From positions 1 through 64,000 of the forward strand of contig CAZNOG010000013.1 in the NCBI GenBank assembly GCA_964574635.1: DNA of 64,000 nt. Reading direction: 5' to 3'. The stretch comes from CAZNOG01 sp964574635. GTDB lineage: Bacteria; Bacteroidota; Bacteroidia; Flavobacteriales_D; Cryomorphaceae. The position numbers were made by a program, and so were the translations under genes. This document shows positions 1-7,483 of the stretch, in pieces; the first letter of the stretch is position 1; the number at the start of each line of letters is the position of its first letter. The notes under the pieces are model-generated. The model worked only from the letters and a program-made list of their open reading frames with translations. It was not told where the DNA came from and did no database searches.

Positions 1-2
1 CC

Positions 3-62
3 GCACGGGGCGACAGCGGAGAAGTGCGGGACTTTGTGGTGCAGGTGGTGGTGAAAGGTTGA
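3..62 (+). CDS. C-terminal tail of a gene entering from the left edge (partial)
   Basis: Reading from base 3 gives an open frame of 19 codons ending at TGA (60-62). The residues end in an alternating hydrophobic run (RDFVVQVVVKG), which suggests a terminal beta-strand. The rest of the gene is outside the window, so no function can be assigned. The frame is immediately followed by a 9-bp purine-rich tandem repeat. It converges on the minus-strand gene ending at 226. Confidence 0.35.
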   Translation, partial: ARGDSGEVRDFVVQVVVKG

Positions 63-106
63 GGAGGTTGAGGAGGTGGAGGAAGTGGAGAAAGTTGAGA
101 AGGTGG
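58..106 (+). repeat. 9-bp tandem repeat, about five units
   Basis: The units read GTTGAGGAG, GTTGAGGAG, GTGGAGGAA, GTGGAGAAA, GTTGAGAAG, followed by a partial GTGGG. The array starts on top of the stop codon of the partial gene. In frame 1 it would encode V-E-E/V-E-K triplets, but that frame is closed just upstream by a stop at 52-54. Confidence 0.7.
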
Positions 107-225
107 GTTTTTTGGGGGGAGTGTGACTCCGGCCAAGCGACGGTGTACTCGAATCGGCTATTGGAGTACGCTGGATCGCCGCACCTGCAGCGCCAATCGC
201 GTGGCTTTCCAACAGGAATACTTCC

Positions 226-774
226 TCAATTGTTCAACGGAAACTTTCCGGAGCGCATCAAATGGTATGCCCGGGCGAGATAGCGAACAAAGGGTTTGAT
301 TTTCTCTGCGGCTTCTTCCGTCTCCTTGCTGACTTCCTTTTTGGCCAATCGCAACGTCAACACGCCGTACATGGCCATTAATGCGATTTCTACATCGCTG
401 CGCGGCACCTTGTCGGTCTTGGTCCTGAATTCGTCCAAAATCGGTCTTGCGTCGGCGTATACCCCTTGAAAAGTCTTGTCGTCCATGACGGTCAACAAGG
501 TTTGTTGCAGCAAGGCCAGTTCGTTCAGTACCTCGTAGGTTTCGCGGTGGTGGCCGCTGACGTCCACCTTGTCTTCCTTCATCTCCCGCGCCATTTTACT
601 CAACCACGCACGGGTCTCTCCCCGTTCTTTTTCGTCGGGTATGGAGGACAGCACTTCCGCGTCGAGCCGATCGAGGTCGAAATTCAACCCGCGAAGCAAA
701 TCTTCCATCTGCCACAAAAACAGCAGGTACTCCGCGATATTCTCTTCTTTTTTGGCTCGTGCGATTCGTATCAT
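226..774 (-). CDS. DUF4924 family protein
   Basis: 182-residue cytoplasmic, helix-rich protein of the Bacteroidota-restricted DUF4924 family. It starts MIRIARAKKEENIAEYLLFL and has the family's QMEDLLRG region, then a charged helical body, a DDKTFQGVY segment and a C-terminal helix ending near LMRSGKFPLNN. No signal peptide or membrane helix is seen. It lies 12 bp downstream of the OmpH-like gene on the same strand and is probably the last gene of that operon. The molecular function of the family is unknown to me. The family call is by recognition of the N-terminal pattern and length. Confidence 0.75.
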   Translation of the reverse strand: MIRIARAKKEENIAEYLLFLWQMEDLLRGLNFDLDRLDAEVLSSIPDEKERGETRAWLSKMAREMKEDKVDVSGHHRETYEVLNELALLQQTLLTVMDDKTFQGVYADARPILDEFRTKTDKVPRSDVEIALMAMYGVLTLRLAKKEVSKETEEAAEKIKPFVRYLARAYHLMRSGKFPLNN

Positions 775-786
775 GCGTATCGCCGA

Positions 787-1416
787 TTAGTCGCGTTCCG
801 CTTTCTTCTTTTCCAAGGCTTTGGCGTAGCGATCATTGAGGAGGTGCAGTACGGTATCGGTGACGTCGTGCGCCGATTTTACCCACAAAACGCTGCCGCC
901 CCTTTGGTAATTGAAAATCATATCGTAGCGACCATCCGAATTGAACTCGGTCAAGAAAGAATCGATTCGCGCGAGGTATTCCTCCTGCAATTGGATCTCC
1001 CGCTTTCGGTAATCGCTCGCCAGCTTCTCCTGAAATTGCCTGATTTCCATATCGAGTCTTTCCAGCTCCAACTGGGCTTCCTGCATTTCCGATTGGGTCA
1101 TGGTGGCCGCCTGCTGCTGAAGTTCCATAAAACGCTCCTCGGCCTTTTTGATCCTTCGGTTCACGCGCTCTTCCATCACGCGCTCTTCCGATTCCAGCTC
1201 TTTGCGGGCGTCGATTAGAAATGCATACCGCTCGTTGATGGAGTCGCCGTATACGAAGGCAATTTGAAGTTGATCCGCGGAGTTCGGCACTGACGCGGCA
1301 GCACTCGGGGTCGGCTCTGTGCCGGATGGAGCGGCCGTACTTCCGTCGGTCGAATCACAGCTGATCAGGATCGGTGCGGCGAGCACTGCGATCATCAATC
1401 GGGAGAGTACTCTCAT
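787..1416 (-). CDS. OmpH/Skp-like coiled-coil lipoprotein
   Basis: 209-residue predicted lipoprotein. It starts with a basic n-region and hydrophobic stretch (MRVLSRLMIAVLAAPILISC) whose ILISC looks like a lipobox, then a Ser/Pro/Ala-rich linker. The QIAFVYGDSINERYAF region matches the first strand of OmpH/Skp chaperones. A long Glu/Arg-rich coiled coil follows (about residues 75-160) and then a compact C-terminus (MIFNYQRGGSVLWV). Skp-type proteins hold unfolded outer-membrane proteins in the periplasm. I chose the ATG at 1416 because it overlaps the upstream stop in an ATGA arrangement and gives a clean signal; a start 14 codons further upstream is open but adds an uncharged-to-polar leader. 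It sits in an operon with the 89-residue gene upstream and DUF4924 downstream. Confidence 0.75.
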   Translation of the reverse strand: MRVLSRLMIAVLAAPILISCDSTDGSTAAPSGTEPTPSAAASVPNSADQLQIAFVYGDSINERYAFLIDARKELESEERVMEERVNRRIKKAEERFMELQQQAATMTQSEMQEAQLELERLDMEIRQFQEKLASDYRKREIQLQEEYLARIDSFLTEFNSDGRYDMIFNYQRGGSVLWVKSAHDVTDTVLHLLNDRYAKALEKKKAERD

Positions 1417-1682
1417 GTCGAAGGGTTCTGTGCCGATTCGGCGTAACGGTTTTTCCACGCGTCTTGAAAGTCGGTTCCCATCTCCCCGAACCGCTTTAAA
1501 ACGGTGAGCAGAAAAGGAGTGGAAAGCATGGATTCCACCTCGTTGATACCCGAAACCTGTGACTTGTCGATTTTGTACACTTGCTCGAGGTGGGCGTCTT
1601 CTATTTTGATGATGTACTTCTCGTTCCAGGAAAAAATGGTGATGGTGAACCTGGGATGGGGAATTTTTCTTTCTATGCGCAT
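1413..1682 (-). CDS. Small conserved hypothetical protein
   Basis: 89-residue protein beginning MRIERKIPHPRFTITIFSWN. It has alternating strands (FTITIFSWNEKYIIKIED) followed by helical segments (LEQVYKIDKSQV, MLSTPFLLTVLKRFGEM). It has no signal peptide or membrane helix and ends in a polar tail. It resembles a small conserved Bacteroidota family I cannot name. The ATG at 1682 is preferred because a TAnnTTTG promoter box lies 19 nt upstream, and the longer open frame would translate the 5' leader and a dispersed repeat. The stop overlaps the next gene's start by 4 bp, so the two are translationally coupled. Confidence 0.7.
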   Translation of the reverse strand: MRIERKIPHPRFTITIFSWNEKYIIKIEDAHLEQVYKIDKSQVSGINEVESMLSTPFLLTVLKRFGEMGTDFQDAWKNRYAESAQNPST

Positions 1683-1701
1683 GATGTGTATTTCAGCGCC
1701 G

Positions 1702-1709
1702 CAAAGATA
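1702..1709 (-). promoter_or_regulatory. Bacteroidota -7 promoter box
   Basis: TATCTTTG on the minus strand matches TAnnTTTG exactly, 19 nt before the ATG at 1682. It probably drives the three-gene unit 1682-226. Confidence 0.6.
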
Positions 1710-1798
1710 AAAAACAAGAAGGTAGGAATGCAGGACACGGACCGGGAGGGCGCCGAGAAAAACCCGCGTGGTGAGGAGAGGCAACAGGCTGCGGCGTG

Positions 1799-1834
1799 GA
1801 CTCTCGGGGAGAGTCACACCCACAAAAACCTTAA
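1799..1834 (-). repeat. Dispersed GTGGGTG repeat, copy 1, with adjacent hairpin
   Basis: On the minus strand this reads TTAAGGTTTTTGTGGGTGTG followed by a perfect 6-bp stem (1799-1804 with 1810-1815, 5-nt loop). The core matches copies at 16894, 29752, 29844, 46701, 56778 and 61644. It lies between two minus-strand genes. Confidence 0.75.
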
Positions 1835-1879
1835 AAAATATTCGGAGAAATCCGTAGGGACTTCCGAGAGGAACGGCGA

Positions 1880-2299
1880 TCAGCCGATTTTGAGGTACTC
1901 GGCTTTTTTGCTTTCGCCCACTTCGTAGGGCTCGAAACGGAAGGGAATGTCTTCGATCATCATGGCGTAGTCCTGACCGATCTCCAACAGGTCGTCGTCT
2001 GATTTTTCGTACATCCAGCGCACGGAAACCTTCGGACCGGCTTTTCCGATCTCCGCGAGTCGGTATAAAATGAATAAAATGCGCTTGGAAGACGCGATGT
2101 TGAAAAAGTCAAAGCGCAGGCACAAATCGATGCGATTCACTTTCTTCGTATCCAATTCTTCAAACCAAGTGAGGAGCGGACGGTAAAACAATTCGGCATC
2201 GATAGGAATGGATCGACCGGCAATAACGAAGGTCTCCGTCTCGGCATCGAGATGCACGTAAGGGGTCGTTTTCGTCGGTTTTCGTATGAGTGTAGTCAT
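1880..2299 (-). CDS. SiaC-family regulatory phosphoprotein (DUF1987)
   Basis: 139-residue single-domain protein of the DUF1987/SiaC family. Recognisable parts are the early FVIAGRSIPIDAELFYRPLLTW region, the WFEELDTKKV helix, the strand LCLRFDFFNIASSKRIL and the C-terminal RWMYEKSDDDLLEIGQDYA. In Pseudomonas, SiaC is phosphorylated by SiaB, dephosphorylated by the PP2C phosphatase SiaA, and in its unphosphorylated state activates the diguanylate cyclase SiaD. Here no kinase or cyclase is adjacent; a SpoIIE-type PP2C gene is present at 56892-59105. The Ser/Thr positions near IASSKR are candidate phosphosites by analogy only. It appears to be monocistronic. Confidence 0.8.
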   Translation of the reverse strand: MTTLIRKPTKTTPYVHLDAETETFVIAGRSIPIDAELFYRPLLTWFEELDTKKVNRIDLCLRFDFFNIASSKRILFILYRLAEIGKAGPKVSVRWMYEKSDDDLLEIGQDYAMMIEDIPFRFEPYEVGESKKAEYLKIG

Positions 2300-2470
2300 T
2301 AATTCATTTTTCGAATCGGTACTTATACCCCAATTCCTTGTCTAAAGTTCAAATATTTCGGTGAAAAGTCAACACCTATTCTACCAACGGTGATTTATCG
2401 GCGACTTAAGCGACATGTACACGGACTAAAAATTGGAGTTATCAACCGCGAGCAGTGAATAACACAGGGG

Positions 2471-3211
2471 TCAAAGGCTCATCAGGTCTTTGAATCGGGC
2501 CGATTGCCGACGGGATACTTCCAGGGTTTCTCCCGACTTCAGTTCTACTTGCAGGCCCCCGTTGAACCAGGGCTCGATGCGGGTGATCTCCTTCAGATTG
2601 ACGATGAACTTGCGATTGATGCGGAAAAAGTCCTTTTCGTCCAACCGCTTCTCCAAATTATTCAGACTTTTCAACACCAGGGGTTTGTACTTGTCAAAAT
2701 ACACGCGCACGTAATTTCCCTCCGATTCGAACATGCGCACTTCGTTGAGGGTAACGAACCAGCACTTGTCGCCGTCCTTCAAAAAAATGCGCTCGCTCAT
2801 GGAGAGCTTGCGGTCGTTTGCGTTCGACGGGGAGTCGACCTCCCGACCGTCGGAAGAAGGAACGTGAGACTGCCTCACCTTTTCCAAAGCTTTTTCAAGG
2901 CGCACTTCATCCACCGGTTTCAACAGGTAATCCAAGGCGTTTACTTCGAATGCTTTGATGGCGTACTCGTCGTAGGCCGTGACGAAAACCACCATGGGCA
3001 TGTGATTCAAGTCTTCCAAAAGGTCGAACCCCGACATGCCCGGCATCTGGATATCGAGAAATATCAAGTCGGGTTTTAACCTGTCTATGGTTTCCACGGC
3101 CTCTTGGGCGGTGGCGCAGTCGTCGATGACCTCGATGTCGTCGTGCAGCGAGAGCATATTGGCGAGTTCGGCACGCGCCAGTCTTTCGTCGTCAATGATT
3201 ACGGTCTTCAT
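2471..3211 (-). CDS. LytTR-family response regulator
   Basis: 246 residues: an N-terminal receiver domain (about 1-120) and a C-terminal LytTR DNA-binding domain (about 140-243). The receiver has the acidic pair D7/D8, phospho-acceptor D53 in DLIFLDIQMPG, and the Thr/Lys signature in VFVTAYDEYA and LLKPVDE. The LytTR half shows FLKDGDKCWFV, FESEGNYVRVYF and FFRINRKFIVNL. Such regulators bind direct repeats through a mostly beta fold. Its start lies inside the end of the sensor-kinase gene (20 bp overlap), so the two form a coupled two-component pair. The stimulus and targets cannot be inferred from the sequence. Confidence 0.93.
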   Translation of the reverse strand: MKTVIIDDERLARAELANMLSLHDDIEVIDDCATAQEAVETIDRLKPDLIFLDIQMPGMSGFDLLEDLNHMPMVVFVTAYDEYAIKAFEVNALDYLLKPVDEVRLEKALEKVRQSHVPSSDGREVDSPSNANDRKLSMSERIFLKDGDKCWFVTLNEVRMFESEGNYVRVYFDKYKPLVLKSLNNLEKRLDEKDFFRINRKFIVNLKEITRIEPWFNGGLQVELKSGETLEVSRRQSARFKDLMSL

Positions 3212-4283
3212 AAGTCAGGATCGTATTGGGTTTGAAATCGGGCTTGAGCACGTCCGGGAGGAAGACGGTGCACACCACGTTTTCGCCTTGGGGATACAGT
3301 TCCAAGCGGGCGCGATCTCCGTAGAGCAACTTTAAGCGCCTCAGGGAAATGTGGAACCCCACACCCGCATCTTCGCTATTCACCTTCAATTTGCCGCTGT
3401 TGATCACGCGCAGCAATACGCCCGATTCTTCTTCCACCTCTCCGATGATGTCGATCTCACCGCCGCGCGGCAGGGTGGAAATGCCGTGCTTCACCGCGTT
3501 TTCGACCAAGGTTTGCAACAGCAACGGCGGCACGCGGATGTGCATTAGATAATCGGGAATCCGCACCCGGTAATTCAGTCGCTCTTCGTACCGGATTTTT
3601 TCCAATTCCAAGTAATCCAATACGATGTGGAGCTCCTCTTCCAAAGTGGAAAACTCCTTTTTTACCGAGGTGAGGCTGCTGCGGAGGATGTTCGACAACC
3701 TCGTGATGCTCTTTTTGGCCCGGCCCGGATTTTCACTGATCAACGCCCGGATTCCGTTCAGCGCGTTGAACATGAAATGAGGGTTCATCTGAGCGCGGAG
3801 CGCGTTGAGTTCCGCCTCGTTCATCGAAGCGGTCAACCGCAGGTTCTTGATCTCTTCCCTCTCGTAATTCTTCAGGAACATGGCGGCAAAATAAAGGATG
3901 TTCCAAAAGGTAAAAATGGTCACGAAGGGCACCACAAGTTCAATCAACAAGGTGTAAGGCCAAACCAGAATGGGCCGCACGTCGGCGAAAAAAAGATCGG
4001 AAATCGTGCCGTAGAGCAACGCCGCCACCACGCCGGTCACGATCGACAGCAAAACGATGCGCGGCACCAGCCGGTAGAGCTTCAGCCCGATCATGCCCGT
4101 GCGGATGATCACGGCGCGCATGCCGTGTGACAAACCGATACCCAAAATGAAATTAACCACGAGCACTTTCCAAATGCCCCAATCGAGGTGGCCGTCTACG
4201 AGATTTTGTAAAAAGATGAGGAAGACGAAGCCGAACCAGCCCACCACCTGCGATATGCGATATACGGATTTCTCCTCCGACAT
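3192..4283 (-). CDS. LytS-type sensor histidine kinase
   Basis: 363 residues. Four to five hydrophobic segments fill residues 12-135, followed by a short coiled linker and a His_kinase domain with phospho-acceptor H169 in QMNPHFMFNALN. The ATPase part contains LLLQTLVENAVKHG (N box) and GVGFHISLRRLKLLYG. There is no extracellular sensor domain, so the signal is likely sensed in the membrane. The ATG at 4283 is chosen because the membrane domain begins just after it and a near-consensus -7 box (TATCTTCG, 4291-4298) sits 7 nt upstream; a much longer open frame extends across the neighbouring plus-strand gene but is not credible. It overlaps its response regulator by 20 bp. Confidence 0.92.
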   Translation of the reverse strand: MSEEKSVYRISQVVGWFGFVFLIFLQNLVDGHLDWGIWKVLVVNFILGIGLSHGMRAVIIRTGMIGLKLYRLVPRIVLLSIVTGVVAALLYGTISDLFFADVRPILVWPYTLLIELVVPFVTIFTFWNILYFAAMFLKNYEREEIKNLRLTASMNEAELNALRAQMNPHFMFNALNGIRALISENPGRAKKSITRLSNILRSSLTSVKKEFSTLEEELHIVLDYLELEKIRYEERLNYRVRIPDYLMHIRVPPLLLQTLVENAVKHGISTLPRGGEIDIIGEVEEESGVLLRVINSGKLKVNSEDAGVGFHISLRRLKLLYGDRARLELYPQGENVVCTVFLPDVLKPDFKPNTILTYEDRNH

Positions 4284-4370
4284 GGAATAACGAAGATAAC
4301 TTGAAAAACAAGAAGGGGATGGAAAAATCGTTACTTTCGACCGCTTCCCGAACCTACCGGTCGTCGTGAT

Positions 4371-4979
4371 TTGAACTTTCTGGCCCATCAATATCTGTCG
4401 TTTGGCGTTCCGACCATCATGGTGGGAAATTTCATCGCCGATACCGTTGGCGGACCCGCCCATCTCGACGACAAAACCGGCGTGAGACTGGGCATTGAAA
4501 TCCACCGCGCCATCGACGAGTTTACCGACACCCACCCCCTGGTGTTGGAATCGAGAAAACTGCTCTACCCCTACTTCTCCAAATACGCGGCCGTGGTGCA
4601 GGATATTTTCTACGACCACTTCCTCGCCGTGGAGTGGAGTGCGTACTCCGATGTGCCCCTGCGCGAATTCGCCGCCCGCGTGTACCTCACCTTGGGTCGC
4701 CACTCCGAATGGTTCAACGAAAGGGCCCAGCGCACCTATTTTTATATGACCACCCAAAACTGGTTGGAAAATTACGCCACGGAAGCGGGCATCGATCGCT
4801 CGCTGAAAGGCATGGCGCATCGGGCGAAGTTTCATTCCAACATGGAAAACTCCCTCCCCGCCCTCCGCGAAAACCGGGAGAGCATGCGCTCGCACTTTTC
4901 GGCGTTTTTCCCTCAGTTGAAGCAAGCCGTCGAAGAGGAATTCGGCTCCCGCGCATCGCGCTTAAAAACAAGGGAATGA
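4371..4979 (+). CDS. ACP phosphodiesterase (AcpH)-like protein
   Basis: 202 residues resembling acyl-carrier-protein phosphodiesterase, which removes the 4'-phosphopantetheine arm from ACP. The start NFLAHQYLSFG and GNFIADTV match the AcpH N-terminus, and the HRAIDEFTDTHPLV motif supplies the HD-like metal ligands. FYDHFLAVEWSAYS follows. The only start that keeps the NFLAH motif is TTG at 4371, since no in-frame ATG precedes it. The gene is divergent from the kinase gene, 87 bp away. In Bacteroidota these homologues are common and their substrate is not firmly established. Confidence 0.8.
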   Translation: MNFLAHQYLSFGVPTIMVGNFIADTVGGPAHLDDKTGVRLGIEIHRAIDEFTDTHPLVLESRKLLYPYFSKYAAVVQDIFYDHFLAVEWSAYSDVPLREFAARVYLTLGRHSEWFNERAQRTYFYMTTQNWLENYATEAGIDRSLKGMAHRAKFHSNMENSLPALRENRESMRSHFSAFFPQLKQAVEEEFGSRASRLKTRE

Positions 4980-5077
4980 CGGGGCGAATCCCCGCGAATC
5001 CCATGCCGTTGCGGTAACCTATTGCCTCCACCGTCGTAAGCACCCCTTGCCCCGGATGCCATGCAGCGGGGCGCGCT

Positions 5078-6553
5078 ATGGGAAAACAGAAGAACCATAT
5101 CTCACGCGGGGTTTGGTGGATAGGAGCCTTTGTGCTCGTTTCCGCATGTCGGCAAGACATACCGGTGCACGAAAGACCGGTCATTCCGCAGCCCGCCTCC
5201 ACCTTCATAGAGCCGATGCGTCGGGATTTGGATGACATCCGAGCTTCGGGCAAACTCACGGCCCTCACGCTGAACAATTCCACATCGTACTTCGTGTACC
5301 GCGGCCAAGCCATGGGATACGAATACGAATTGCTCTCCCTGTTCGCCAACGACATCGGCGTCGACCTCGAAATCAAAGTCGTACCCGATACGCGCACCAT
5401 GTTCGACCTGCTCAACGAAGGAAAGGGGGACGTCATCGCCTGCAACTTGGCAATCACCAGCGAAAGGCGGAAAATGGCCGAATTCAGCAATCCGTACAAC
5501 CTCACCAAGCAAGTGCTCGTGCAGCGCCTGCCCGAAGGCCATGAAAACATGTCCCAAGCGGAACTGAACCAACACCTCGTCATGGGCCCACTGGGATTGG
5601 CGGGCAAAAGAATTCACGTAAGCAAAGACTCGCCCTACTTGAGGCGACTCCGCAACCTGCGCGACGAAACGGGAAGCAGCTTCGAAGTGGTGGCCGTTTC
5701 CACGGAAGTAGGGACCGAAAAACTCATCAAGCAGGTCGCCGACGGCATCATCGAATTCACCGTGTCCGACGACAACATCGCGCGCATCAACACCACGTAT
5801 TACGACAACCTCGATATTTCCGTCCAGTTGAGTTTCCCCCAGCAGATCGCGTGGGCCACCAGAAAAAACGCCCCCGAACTGTTGGGCGCCATCAACGAGT
5901 GGTTCGACGCCAACAGGCACACCTCCAATTACGCCTACATCTACAACAAGTACTTCAAGGCGCCCAAATCTCGATGGTCGCAATTGTACGGCGAGTACTC
6001 CTCCATCCACGGCGACCGCATCAGTCCTTACGACGATATTCTAAAAGAGTACGCGGGGCTCATCGACTGGGATTGGCGACTGCTCGCGGCCCAGATGTAC
6101 CAAGAGAGCAAATTCCAGGTCAACGCGCGTTCCTGGGCGGGCGCCTTCGGCCTCATGCAGTTCATGCCGGCCACCGCCGAGCAGTACGGCATCGATTCCA
6201 GTTCATCGCCCGAGGCGCACATCCGCGCCGCCATTTTGTACCTGCGCTGGCTCGACGACTACTGGCAAAAACGCATTTTCGATCCGGAAGAGCGCATCCG
6301 ATTCGTCCTGGCCGCATACAACGCCGGGCTGGGCCACGTCATCGACGCCACAAACCTCGCCGCCTCGTTGGGCTACGACCCGTTCCGCTGGGAGGGCAAC
6401 GTCGCCGAGTGCATGCTGCTCAAGTCCAAACCCGAGTACTACACCATGCAGGAGGTCAAACACGGGTATTGCCGCGGGCGTGAACCGTACGATTACGTGA
6501 AGAAAATCCTCCACCAGTACGACCACTACCGAAGCGTCATCCAAGACACCTGA
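5078..6553 (+). CDS. MltF-like membrane-bound lytic murein transglycosylase
   Basis: 491 residues. An N-terminal signal ends in a lipobox-like LVSAC near residue 24, so it is likely a lipoprotein. An extracellular solute-binding (SBP_bac_3) domain spans about residues 45-285 (GKLTALTLNNSTSYFVYRGQ, GYEYELLSLFANDIGVDLEI, GKGDVIACNLAIT, RRKMAEFSNPY). It is followed by an SLT transglycosylase domain with the likely catalytic E343 in AAQMYQESKF, then WAGAFGLMQFMPATA, and AAYNAGLGHV. This two-domain order is that of MltF, which cleaves peptidoglycan between MurNAc and GlcNAc. It is probably transcribed alone, with 98 bp upstream and a structured repeat downstream. Confidence 0.92.
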   Translation: MGKQKNHISRGVWWIGAFVLVSACRQDIPVHERPVIPQPASTFIEPMRRDLDDIRASGKLTALTLNNSTSYFVYRGQAMGYEYELLSLFANDIGVDLEIKVVPDTRTMFDLLNEGKGDVIACNLAITSERRKMAEFSNPYNLTKQVLVQRLPEGHENMSQAELNQHLVMGPLGLAGKRIHVSKDSPYLRRLRNLRDETGSSFEVVAVSTEVGTEKLIKQVADGIIEFTVSDDNIARINTTYYDNLDISVQLSFPQQIAWATRKNAPELLGAINEWFDANRHTSNYAYIYNKYFKAPKSRWSQLYGEYSSIHGDRISPYDDILKEYAGLIDWDWRLLAAQMYQESKFQVNARSWAGAFGLMQFMPATAEQYGIDSSSSPEAHIRAAILYLRWLDDYWQKRIFDPEERIRFVLAAYNAGLGHVIDATNLAASLGYDPFRWEGNVAECMLLKSKPEYYTMQEVKHGYCRGREPYDYVKKILHQYDHYRSVIQDT

Positions 6554-6680
6554 AAATCCGCACTCCTCCGATTCATTTCCGAGGTTTTTCCCGGGGTGTA
6601 CCCCTCGTCGAACTTTCTTCCTTAAAATCTTCTTTCCGATTTATATCCCGGCGGTGGTCAGGCCATGCGTTGCCCCGACG

Positions 6681-6831
6681 GGTCGGTCTACAGGCTAAAT
6701 CCGCCGTCGGGGGCGCAAAGGTGGACTACGGGCCGAAATGAGCTTCCAAGGTCGCTATCCCGGCCCTACCCCACCTAAGCGCCCCCGACGGCGGGATGCC
6801 GCCTTCCGCCCTTACACGGAATTCCACCCGT
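6681..6831 (+). repeat. Structured intergenic element, copy 1
   Basis: Block A GGTCGGTCTACAGGCT is at 6681-6696, block B GAGCTTCCAAGGTCGC at 6740-6755, and block C (GATGCCGCCTTCCGCCC) starts at 6795. Helix arms 6701-6716 and 6779-6794 are perfectly complementary over 16 bp; inner arms 6719-6724/6771-6776 and 6730-6735/6761-6766 add 6 bp each, placing block B in the terminal loop. Copies 2-4 are at 11812, 35534 and 43008. This one lies between convergent genes. Confidence 0.85.
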
Positions 6832-6864
6832 GATCAAAATCGATGAAGGATCCTCCGTTCGAAC

Positions 6865-7461
6865 TCACCCCAACAGCAAATCGACCAATTCTCCGAAGGG
6901 CTTGGGCTCAGTAAAATTCCTGCCCGTATGCCGGGAGGTCTTCACCATCAAGTACGCTCCGTTTCCATTTACTTCCACGTTCTCGATGGTTACGCTGCCG
7001 AAGAGGGGTTCCTCACGGGGCAATGATCCGCCCACGTGATTGGGTTTCAGCAAGTGTCTCTCCCTCACTTCCACTCCGGCATCCACCTCCCGGTGGCGGC
7101 GGTCCGATTGGTTCACCCGATATCCGGCATCGACCAAGAGGTCGCGGAAGTAATCGGCCAAATAAGTAAGTTCGTTTGACTTCAATCCAAGAGTAGTGTC
7201 GGCGTAGAAGCCTTGGGCACGGGAATCGGCATACACGCGAAAACCCGTGTGCGAAGAACTTCCTTCACGCGTTTGGTCGTACATGCGTCTCAATATCGAG
7301 CGCAGCCTTCCCGGATCCGCCGACTCCTTCCATCGAGTGTAGTCTTGGGTATATGAACCGCCCCGCACCAAGGGTTCGTTCACTTCCCGGCCCTTGTCCG
7401 GCGACTGCTTTTCAGACGGAAACAGCTTATTCAAAAGTTGTCGTACAAAATCCTTGGCCAT
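6865..7461 (-). CDS. Hypothetical protein, unrecognised
   Basis: 198 residues from the ATG at 7461 (MAKDFVRQLLNKLFPSEKQ). The body is strongly charged: KGREVNEPLVRG, DYTRWKESADPGRLRSILRRMYDQTREG, a middle strand-like GFRVYADSRAQGFYADT, then LTYLADYFRDLLVDAGYRVNQSDRRHREV, and a C-terminal GNGAYLMVKTSRHTGRNF. No signal peptide or membrane helix is seen. I do not recognise the family. A start 13 codons upstream is open but runs towards the divergent hydrolase promoter. The start codons of this gene and the hydrolase are 22 bp apart, so their promoters must interleave. Confidence 0.65.
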   Translation of the reverse strand: MAKDFVRQLLNKLFPSEKQSPDKGREVNEPLVRGGSYTQDYTRWKESADPGRLRSILRRMYDQTREGSSSHTGFRVYADSRAQGFYADTTLGLKSNELTYLADYFRDLLVDAGYRVNQSDRRHREVDAGVEVRERHLLKPNHVGGSLPREEPLFGSVTIENVEVNGNGAYLMVKTSRHTGRNFTEPKPFGELVDLLLG

Positions 7462-7470
7462 ATCTATTCG

Positions 7471-7478
7471 TAGCTTTG
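7471..7478 (+). promoter_or_regulatory. -7 promoter box abutting a start codon
   Basis: TAGCTTTG is an exact TAnnTTTG match ending 5 nt before the ATG at 7484, which predicts a leaderless transcript. Confidence 0.6.
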
Positions 7479-7483
7479 GCGGC

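Noticed and set aside
4980..5077. GC-rich stretch with GGATGCC, resembling block C of the structured element
   Set aside because: The match is too short, no block A or B is present and the arms do not pair in the same way.
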